Virus record (IMG/VR): IMGVR_UViG_3300007533_000024
Coordinates: 1-21,991 of that record
Source: a virus
DNA length: 21,991 nt
Strand: one strand, 5' to 3'
Each line of letters starts with the position of its first letter. The stretch's first letter is position 1. Position numbers and translations under genes: made by a program. The notes below the pieces were generated by a model. That model was not told the origin of the DNA and did no database searches. It saw nothing but the letters and a program-made list of their open reading frames with translations. Below, piece by piece: positions 13,934 to 20,226 of the stretch.

Positions 13934-14721
13934 GAACCCTGCTAAGATCCCTTGCCTTGGTGTTCATGTTTATAATAAGCCAGGGCTGTGCCACGATAGA
14001 CGTAACACCCAGCATGATAAACCTGGAACATGGATACTGGGTGGACAAGCAGTTCGTCAAATATCTTACTTCTTTCAAGAAAGACAGCAAAGGCAAAGTA
14101 AAAAGACTCAACACACACGTTGTCTTCGGCGACCTCTCCTACAGCACCGGAGAAGACAAAAGCAACACAATAGGTCTGTGCAACTTCTTTACCAGGAGGA
14201 TAACAATAGACAGAGGGTGGTGGGAGGAGCACAGCTCTGTGCTCAAGAGAGAAGAACTGATATACCACGAGCTGGGGCACTGCCTGCTTTTCAGGGGGCA
14301 TACCGCACTGAAAAAGTGTGACGGTTCGATATCATACTATATAGATAAGACCCTGATATCTTTGGGTATAGTGGAAGAAAAAGGATACCTAGAAGACGGG
14401 TGCCCGAAGAGCTACATGCACCCGTACTCTCTGAAGCTAGATTGCATAGCTAAACACAGGAAGTACTACATAAAAGAGATGTTCGGATCCAGTGATGAGA
14501 GGATAATAAACGAAGAAATAAACCAAGCCTACTCGCAAGTATTTAAGGGCGCGTGCCCAAAAACCATTAAGGAGAACAAATCCGGCGAACCCTGGAACAA
14601 CACCGACGAGAATAACATGCTATATGCAAAGAAGAGGTGCCCCAAGGTCACCGGACTGCCTTGCCTTAAAAAATTTACAAAGAAGGAGCCGCAGGTCTAC
14701 TGGGCGATATGCGGGCACTAG
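13930..14721 (+). CDS. Secreted or lipoprotein zinc metallopeptidase-like protein (HELGH)
   Basis: Encodes 263 residues. Residues 1-20 form a hydrophobic signal (LLRSLALVFMFIISQGC); C20 may be lipidated although Ser at -3 is atypical for a lipobox. Residues 113-117 are HELGH, the zinc-binding and catalytic motif, with another His at 124 (HELGHCLLFRGH), and residues 161-166 (SYMHPY) resemble the Met-turn of metzincin-like enzymes. This HExxH, His at +7 and 'S-x-M-x-P' layout is like small secreted lipoprotein peptidases I recall from other bacteria. The C-terminal half has several cysteines (C158, C172, C209, C237, C245, C261) that could form disulfides, consistent with export. It shares CTAG with the convergent gene 14718-16025, so both stops lie in four bases. 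Substrate unknown. Confidence 0.7.
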   Translation: MRTLLRSLALVFMFIISQGCATIDVTPSMINLEHGYWVDKQFVKYLTSFKKDSKGKVKRLNTHVVFGDLSYSTGEDKSNTIGLCNFFTRRITIDRGWWEEHSSVLKREELIYHELGHCLLFRGHTALKKCDGSISYYIDKTLISLGIVEEKGYLEDGCPKSYMHPYSLKLDCIAKHRKYYIKEMFGSSDERIINEEINQAYSQVFKGACPKTIKENKSGEPWNNTDENNMLYAKKRCPKVTGLPCLKKFTKKEPQVYWAICGH

Positions 14722-16025
14722 GTTAGATCTTTGTATACCCTGCCCAGGTTATCTCTCCTGTAGCCAACAGGAATCTTGTCCGCCAGCTTTAACCTGTTAC
14801 CGGTGATGCTTTTTATGCTGCTCCTGAGCTCTTGCTTGCCAGAGGCCGCGACGTATACTATATCCTTTACAGAAAATCCAGAAGCATCCTCCAGGGAAAG
14901 CACGTCAGTGCCTGTGGACGGCGCCTCTAGTATGGAAACTTTAAGAACTGCCTGGTAGGCGGCCTCTGCGTTATCATTGCTGCTCTGTATCTGACCCTGC
15001 GCCTTCTCTGCCTGCTGCAGTCCCCTGAGCTTAGAGAGTGTGCCTGTCATGAGGTTCAGTCGAAGCTCTATGAAACGGTAGCGCTCACCGTAAAGACCAG
15101 TGGCTGAGGCGATGGTACCGTCTGCACTTTGCGATACACTACCCAAGAATCCCTCTACCTCGTTTTGTCTGTTGTTGGCAAACGCCTGCCTCGTGATAAG
15201 CGAGCTTTTGAAAAGTGTGAGCACGGACGGCTTGAACTTGGTGTCGTCCAGTGTGGATATGTCTGTAGAGTTGAAGGTCGAGCAGGAACTGCCGCCCACG
15301 GGGTCGAAGTCCGGGGCCGACTCCCAGGTGGATATCGCAGGTAGTATTACGTTAGCTATGTCGTTCTTGGCGGCATCGTTGGCAGTCTGCCTGGTGGCGT
15401 CACTGTCGTTGGTGATTATGCTGGAGCTTTCATTGTTTAGTATTGATTTTAGCTCGGTGACCTTGGCCTTGATATCCGTCATGTACCCTTGCATGGTGGC
15501 ACTGGGCTGCACCGTGTCGGTCATGCCAACTGTGACGCACTCCTCGCCTGTTACTCTCGTAACGTCTGACTCTACCTCTACCAGGTTTATTATATTGAGT
15601 ATCTCAGACAGTTTGTCTAGCTCGTTTTCCTGGCTCCCGTAAGCTTCATCGTAGTCCTTCCCTACGGCGGCGCTGCCTGCGAAAGACTGAAAATTCTTCC
15701 AAACACCGTCCGATGCCGAGGGTATGGGTCTCTGGGTATTATTTGGGAAGAATAGGCTGTTTAGCTTTTTGTCAGCCGAGTCCAGCATGTCCTGCTCTGT
15801 CAACGTGGTACGAACATCCCCATCGATTAGACCAACCTCCTCCTGGTAACCGTCTACAAGTGGCTTAAGATTATCTATGAAAGACTTGTTTGTATTGTCC
15901 CTTTTCTGAACCTCTGCCTTCTGCGCCTCTATCTTGGATACCAGATCCTGTGCTGTCTTGTTTTCTGAAGGTATCGAAACCACCTTTTCTGATATGGTCA
16001 GCCTTTCTTCTTGGGTAAGAGCCAT
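14718..16025 (-). CDS. Structural protein with helical N-terminus and C-terminal beta module
   Basis: ATG at 16025 is taken as start (435 residues); a GTG one codon upstream (16028) is the alternative. Residues 1-140 and 180-340 are mainly helical and acidic (DLVSKIEAQKAEVQKRDN, ELDKLSEILNIINLVEVES), suggesting coiled-coil parts. The last about 60 residues are a beta module (SLEDASGFSVKDIVYVAAS, then LKLADKIPVGYRRDNLGRVY) related to DaSxF segments of baseplate J and the 556-residue protein. Its ATG shares a base with the stop of the small gene upstream (TGATG), so translation is coupled. It is the last gene of the upstream minus segment, before the metallopeptidase island. Baseplate or tail role is inferred from context. 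Confidence 0.6.
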   Translation of the reverse strand: MALTQEERLTISEKVVSIPSENKTAQDLVSKIEAQKAEVQKRDNTNKSFIDNLKPLVDGYQEEVGLIDGDVRTTLTEQDMLDSADKKLNSLFFPNNTQRPIPSASDGVWKNFQSFAGSAAVGKDYDEAYGSQENELDKLSEILNIINLVEVESDVTRVTGEECVTVGMTDTVQPSATMQGYMTDIKAKVTELKSILNNESSSIITNDSDATRQTANDAAKNDIANVILPAISTWESAPDFDPVGGSSCSTFNSTDISTLDDTKFKPSVLTLFKSSLITRQAFANNRQNEVEGFLGSVSQSADGTIASATGLYGERYRFIELRLNLMTGTLSKLRGLQQAEKAQGQIQSSNDNAEAAYQAVLKVSILEAPSTGTDVLSLEDASGFSVKDIVYVAASGKQELRSSIKSITGNRLKLADKIPVGYRRDNLGRVYKDLT

Positions 16026-16183
16026 CACTCTTCACCCAAGTATACGGCGTAGTCATCCATGTGAACCTCGCTGTCTAGGAAAAGAAGATTCTTCTCAACC
16101 GAGTCCCCGTCTGATAGCAAGAAAATAATCTCCGTGTCTTCGTGAAGACCTTCTATAAGGTCCTTAAGCTCTTTTACCGTCAT
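16025..16183 (-). CDS. Small acidic protein, unknown function (52 residues)
   Basis: Reads MTVKELKDLIEGLHEDTEII, then FLLSDGDSVEKNLLFLDSEVHMDDYAVYLGEE. The helix-strand start 'VKELKDLIEGL...EI' resembles small phage proteins with a 'kelieeLk...ev' pattern, function unknown. The gene is supported by coupling at both ends: its ATG lies in TGATG with the stop of the gene upstream at 16183, and its stop lies in TGATG with the start of the structural gene at 16025. AGGAG is two bases before its ATG, a short spacing. Confidence 0.65.
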   Translation of the reverse strand: MTVKELKDLIEGLHEDTEIIFLLSDGDSVEKNLLFLDSEVHMDDYAVYLGEE

Positions 16184-16452
16184 CACTCCTCATATATATC
16201 GCTTATGTGGTTGTATTCTCCTATGAAGGTGTTGTAGCAACCAGAGTCGTCCGTCTCGTAGAACCGTGTGTTGATACCAGAGTCATATAGGCTGCTTATG
16301 CTATAAGAGTCGTACTTATCTGACTGAACATTTAAAGCTCCCGCGAACGATTTCTTTTGCGTATAGTCATATCTCTTAGAGTAACTTGTGGCAGCCCTCA
16401 TCGCAAGAATTTCTTCTAATTCTTCTTCGTACGCAAAAGCATCAGTGCTCAA
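16183..16452 (-). CDS. Hypothetical Tyr/Ser/Asp-rich protein with TTG start
   Basis: Encodes 89 residues from a TTG at 16452. This start is chosen because a strong GAGGTGAT ribosome site lies about 7 bases upstream and no in-frame ATG gives a comparable site. The protein is rich in Tyr, Ser and Asp (SYSKRYDYTQ, SDKYDSYSISSLYDSG) with one cysteine and no membrane segment. Its TTG overlaps the stop of the 16449-16664 gene. Family not recognised; low complexity suggests a disordered or structural adaptor role. Confidence 0.55.
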   Translation of the reverse strand: MSTDAFAYEEELEEILAMRAATSYSKRYDYTQKKSFAGALNVQSDKYDSYSISSLYDSGINTRFYETDDSGCYNTFIGEYNHISDIYEE

Positions 16453-16664
16453 TGTATGATCACCTCTTCTATCCTCACGCTTTCCAGCTGAGACTGGTAT
16501 ATATCAAGCTTTATAGGGTCCTGCGTCTTGTCGATCTCGTACTTGAGTGACTTCACGTAGTTGTGGAATATCTCCTCGCAGTCTTGGCGGTTCCAGTTGT
16601 ACTTACCGGACACCATCAGTGGGGAGTCACCTACCAGTACCATATATCTCTTAGATTCAGCCAC
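16449..16664 (-). CDS. Hypothetical small protein (71 residues, GTG start)
   Basis: Reads AESKRYMVLVGDSPLMVSGKYN from a GTG at 16664. An AGGA lies about 6 bases upstream, supporting this start. The N-terminal part looks beta-like, and residues 25-71 are helical (CEEIFHNYVKSLKYEIDKTQ, then a strand RIEEVIIH). It overlaps the membrane-protease-like gene by 8 bases and hands over to the TTG gene downstream. Family not recognised. Confidence 0.6.
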   Translation of the reverse strand: MAESKRYMVLVGDSPLMVSGKYNWNRQDCEEIFHNYVKSLKYEIDKTQDPIKLDIYQSQLESVRIEEVIIH

Positions 16665-17160
16665 AGTACATCCTGAGCATTATGAGAGCACACATGTCAA
16701 ACAAGAAGTGAAGGTATATCAGCGTAAGCATTCCCTTGTTGTGGGCGAGCCACATGAACACGAAGAGCACAGAGGTCGCGGCCAGGGCACCGTACAAGCC
16801 CTGGTACAGATGACCCGCACCAAAAATCAAGGACATGACTATAGCTATGGGTATCCAAAATTTCTTTGACACTCCTCTCCTGAGCATGTACACGACCGGG
16901 GCCGAGAAAACCATATCCTCCCACCACACAGTGAACGGCACCCACAAGGGTATCTTATGTGTTATGCCACACATAAGCGACGGGGACACGCCCGCTGCAT
17001 TCATTAACACATATTTAGCCGCCATCAGCATTGGGATGAATATGCTTATCTGTACAAACTCTTTCCTGCTCAGCTTGAACATATCTCTGTCCAGGCCTAC
17101 AAAGAACACCAGAAGCAAAAAGCCCAAAAACCAGCTAGGCGCCATACTAAGCGCATCCAC
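16657..17160 (-). CDS. Membrane protein resembling CPBP/CAAX-type intramembrane protease
   Basis: The GTG at 17160 is chosen (167 residues) since GGAGG lies 6 bases upstream; a TTG at 17166 sits too close to that site. About five transmembrane segments are seen, starting with SWFLGFLLLVFFVGL. Three spaced motifs match the CPBP family: E81-D82 in WWEDMVF (the family has EE followed by R), F113 to H117 in FGAGHLYQG, and H151 to D155 in LHFLFD. Replacement of the second E by D and loss of the usual R make activity uncertain. CPBP proteins are used for peptide processing or, in some phages and plasmids, for protection against other agents; this is family knowledge. The gene sits between the spike and small structural genes, overlapping the next by 8 bases. 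It is unlike its tail-protein neighbours and may act on the host envelope. Confidence 0.7.
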   Translation of the reverse strand: MDALSMAPSWFLGFLLLVFFVGLDRDMFKLSRKEFVQISIFIPMLMAAKYVLMNAAGVSPSLMCGITHKIPLWVPFTVWWEDMVFSAPVVYMLRRGVSKKFWIPIAIVMSLIFGAGHLYQGLYGALAATSVLFVFMWLAHNKGMLTLIYLHFLFDMCALIMLRMYCG

Positions 17161-17202
17161 GATCAACCTCCCAAATGTCTAAACTGTACATACTTTGCCT
17201 CA

Positions 17203-18261
17203 TCAACTGCTTATGAAAACCTTAGAGCTGAACGGTCCCATCATGGACCCAACAGTCGGGGCGCCCAAGTTTCCGGTCCCTATGACCTGCGTGTTCAGTG
17301 TAACAGCCGGGGTGCCACCAGCTCCCCCTGCGAAAGTGGTGCCGTCCAGAATAATCCTCCCGGCCATGAGCTGATAATTGCCGTCAGACGTAACCTTCAC
17401 GCTGGCCGCCTTCACAGTCAACGCGCCGTCGGTGGAAAAGTCTAGGGAGGATTTAACGTTCACATTTGCCTTTCCCTCTATGCTCATCTTGCAGTCTTTG
17501 GCCGCTTTGACCTGCAAGTTGGAGCCGCTGTCTATTGACACGTCTTTTTCAGCCGTTACGCCTACATTGTTGCCGGCCCTTAGGAGCACGTCCTTGTTTT
17601 TCTTATCGATCCTGACGTAGTCTTCGTTGCCCGTGTTAAGATCTATCTGTCCGTCCTTGTCTATTTCCAGGTACGATCCGCCCGCCTCCTCGTTGGTGTA
17701 GTTCCCGTCGTTGTCTCTAGGGCCCTTGAACTCTATCTTGAACGCGCCGTCCTTGTCCACCTGTATATTCAATCCGTTATACTCCCCGTGCAAGTGTAAA
17801 CCCTTATCTTTTGTCAGCTCCTCCTTTCTTGAAGGATGCCTCAAAGCACCTACTATTATGCCCTTTTCAGATGCACCGTCCAGACACAACATCAAAACTA
17901 TAGCACCGTTCTGTTTTCTAGGATCTCTGCCGTCGTCACCTTCTTGTTTGGTCTGCTTCCTGTATCTAAATTCGAAAAAGTCAGCTACATTTCCAAACAT
18001 GTCCATGGTGGCACAATTCTTGTACTGTATAGCCGATATGTCTCTGTTTTCGTTCTGTTCTATAACAAGTACGTCATACTCAGGCCCTAGCTTGGATATG
18101 TTCCTCTCATCATCATCATCATAAACCTGAGTGACAATGCCAGACTTGAGCTGGAAATTCTTGTAAGTGCTATTAAAGGCCGAAATCTGTTCCGTGTCTT
18201 CCAGAGAAAGCAGACTTGAGTTAAGAACAGATCCACCTGGGAGGTCACTGTTGTTTATCAT
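17203..18261 (-). CDS. Baseplate central spike protein (gpV/gp5-like)
   Basis: Encodes 352 residues. Residues about 35-145 are an OB-fold-like segment, with KSGIVTQVYD and NGAIVLMLCLDG...GIIVGALRHPSRKE typical of gpV/gp5 proteins. From about 155 to 305 comes a regular beta series (NIQVDKDGAFKIEFKG, YLEIDKDGQIDLNTG, YVRIDKKNKDVLLRAGNN) that predicts a trimeric intertwined beta-helix; the C-terminus (GGAGGTPAVTLN) is the tip. There is no lysozyme domain such as T4 gp5 has. It likely pierces the outer membrane or cell wall when the sheath contracts. A strong AGGAGG lies 7 bases before the ATG. It follows the hub and a 56-residue gene, the normal order. Confidence 0.85.
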   Translation of the reverse strand: MINNSDLPGGSVLNSSLLSLEDTEQISAFNSTYKNFQLKSGIVTQVYDDDDERNISKLGPEYDVLVIEQNENRDISAIQYKNCATMDMFGNVADFFEFRYRKQTKQEGDDGRDPRKQNGAIVLMLCLDGASEKGIIVGALRHPSRKEELTKDKGLHLHGEYNGLNIQVDKDGAFKIEFKGPRDNDGNYTNEEAGGSYLEIDKDGQIDLNTGNEDYVRIDKKNKDVLLRAGNNVGVTAEKDVSIDSGSNLQVKAAKDCKMSIEGKANVNVKSSLDFSTDGALTVKAASVKVTSDGNYQLMAGRIILDGTTFAGGAGGTPAVTLNTQVIGTGNLGAPTVGSMMGPFSSKVFISS

Positions 18262-18415
18262 CCGATATCCTCCTCTCGATATCTGTTATAACATCGCTGC
18301 ACTCATTCGCCTTCTTTTCTCTCTTGTATATGCACAGAAGCACCGGCCTCATGAGCTTGCTTTTTTTAAATATCCGTTTCAGATCTTTTCTATTTAGCCA
18401 CTTTAGAAAACTCAC
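18245..18415 (-). CDS. Small basic protein (56 residues, GTG start)
   Basis: Reads MSFLKWLNRKDLKRIFKKSK, then LMRPVLLCIYKREKKANECSDVITDIERRISDDKQQ. It is too short for usual gene lists but is flanked tightly: its GTG shares GTGA with the hub stop, AGGA lies about 8 bases upstream, and its stop overlaps the spike start by 17 bases. The N-terminal half is strongly basic; a short hydrophobic piece (PVLLCIY) is in the middle. Function unknown. The coupling between hub and spike suggests a baseplate assembly chaperone or connector, which is inference. Confidence 0.6.
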   Translation of the reverse strand: MSFLKWLNRKDLKRIFKKSKLMRPVLLCIYKREKKANECSDVITDIERRISDDKQQ

Positions 18416-20226
18416 TTCTTTTTCCTGTTTCTGCTAAGGGGATCGAAACTGATAGATATTGTCTCATCTACCTCCTCACCGTTAACCCTGCCCGGTATGT
18501 TCTGGGTGTCAGAGAATCCTGGCAATATTTTATTGAATTTGTTGTCGTCTAGTTTCTGTTCATAAGCATCAGTGTATTGCATCTCTGGATAAAACGGTGC
18601 TTTTTCATTACTCCTTTTATCCATTCCGTTGACAACCTTGGCTGTAGTCCTGAATTTCTTAGGGCCATTCATTATATTCTGGTACGTGTGAGTCAGGGCT
18701 TCTATGTGATAAACGACACCGTCAAATTCTAAATTATCACCTACCGCTATGGGCTCTTGTATACCTACCATGGGTATTGTGCCACTTTCTTTGAGCTGGG
18801 AACCTATGAGCATATCCGCTATGACTCTTGTCCATTTAGGCGCCTTAGAGCCCGTGGCGTCTCTGTTTTCGGGAAAGTCAGCGTTAGACACAGCTATATA
18901 CGGCTTCAAACCGTTCCTTTGTATATCCTCTCTGTCATAAACATAGTTACCATTGCCTATCTGGTAAGATATATTTGTATTGCTATTGGGTATAACACAT
19001 CTACCGAATACTTGAACAAAATTTATCCTGGCAGCTTCGTCTGAGCCAAGATTCAGGGTTCCAACTATTATGGAGGGATCAATCTTCCATCTGGGAAGGT
19101 TAAAAAACCTTGTAGATCTGCCTGCTAACGGTCCCTTGTAGTGTTCGGTGGTAAAAGGCTTCTGCCTTATCACTACAGTTGGCATGACCTTGCCGTCTTT
19201 AGAAACCCTGTTTGTGGTGTACATTTCATTAAGTACGCTGTTCACATACTGCTTCATTATACTCCATACTTGTTTTTGATTCCAGTATTCTGGTTTTACT
19301 ATACTGATTCCGTCTATGGGCAGATGTGTCTCATAAAACCTACCCTCTATTTTTGCTATATTAGCACTAAAACCTGAGCTAGGGCTTGCGTTAACTGCTG
19401 TATTAGAATATTTCTGTATGCCCATCAGAAAATTATATATATCCGCTGCTTTTTTGGCTCCGCTTATGCCCAAAAGTTTACCCACTTCTTCTGGTACAAA
19501 AAACAGATCATTAGCACTTTTGAGTATTCCCTTGAACTTCCTACCCTCGTCGGTTATGCCTTCGCCAAGGAAGGCCGTCACAAAGAGTTTTAATATATTC
19601 TGTATGTTCCTTTCGGATTTTCTGCCCACTATCTTATTCCACTGATCACTTATCCTGGACACAAACAGGGTATCATTAGCTCTATCTCCTGAAGTCAAAA
19701 GAAAGGGGTTAAAATACATCTTGTTGTTAAACTCTGTGAAAGAATAGGCCTGTATTACATAAAACAACTGTTTTTTGCCATCCGGTGCCGTCCTTATAAC
19801 TCTGCGTACTGCCTGAACCTTATATAACCCCTTGAAGCCATCATGGTACTGATTTATAGGTTGTAACTTACGTGCTCTTTTAGCAATACTCTTGACCGTT
19901 ATCTTCCCGTCATCACTGGAATCTGTCCAGTCAAGCATGTTTACAAAAACAAAGTCCCCAGGGGCTATAGCCGTTCTGTAGTTTATATCGCCAGACAACA
20001 ATGTGGCCTGCATAGAGCCATTAAGTCCAGACTTGCTTTCTGTGATAGTCAACTGTGTACAATCATTTTCTACCACCAAAGGTATCCTTGTCTCTCTGGC
20101 AGGTATACTGGGATATCTCTTAGGGTCTCTATTTTTCCATCTAAGAAAGGTAAGTACCACCCCGGGACTTATTTGGTGACTGTCTTCGGAATTAGCGATA
20201 AGATTTCTGACGTATGCGTCTGCCAT
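18412..20226 (-). CDS. Baseplate hub protein (gp27/gpD-like)
   Basis: Encodes 604 residues from an ATG at 20226 that overlaps the stop of the preceding gene (TAATG); an upstream in-frame ATG at 20265 lies inside that gene and is less likely. The pattern LTITESKSGLNGSMQATLLSGD, then IAPGDFVFVNMLDW and YKVQAVRRV is the hub barrel seen in gpD/gp27-type proteins. The late segment IAVGDNLEFDGVVYHIEALTHTY is a typical hub signature before the C-terminus. It sits between a tape-measure-like gene and the spike, and would form the trimeric ring that the spike plugs into. Confidence 0.75.
   Translation of the reverse strand: MADAYVRNLIANSEDSHQISPGVVLTFLRWKNRDPKRYPSIPARETRIPLVVENDCTQLTITESKSGLNGSMQATLLSGDINYRTAIAPGDFVFVNMLDWTDSSDDGKITVKSIAKRARKLQPINQYHDGFKGLYKVQAVRRVIRTAPDGKKQLFYVIQAYSFTEFNNKMYFNPFLLTSGDRANDTLFVSRISDQWNKIVGRKSERNIQNILKLFVTAFLGEGITDEGRKFKGILKSANDLFFVPEEVGKLLGISGAKKAADIYNFLMGIQKYSNTAVNASPSSGFSANIAKIEGRFYETHLPIDGISIVKPEYWNQKQVWSIMKQYVNSVLNEMYTTNRVSKDGKVMPTVVIRQKPFTTEHYKGPLAGRSTRFFNLPRWKIDPSIIVGTLNLGSDEAARINFVQVFGRCVIPNSNTNISYQIGNGNYVYDREDIQRNGLKPYIAVSNADFPENRDATGSKAPKWTRVIADMLIGSQLKESGTIPMVGIQEPIAVGDNLEFDGVVYHIEALTHTYQNIMNGPKKFRTTAKVVNGMDKRSNEKAPFYPEMQYTDAYEQKLDDNKFNKILPGFSDTQNIPGRVNGEEVDETISISFDPLSRNRKKK

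Noticed and set aside
15100-15642. Plus-strand 180-codon frame in the 435-residue structural gene, which looks hydrophobic
   Set aside because: It is the reverse-complement shadow of helical minus-strand coding sequence; no start site or neighbour supports it.
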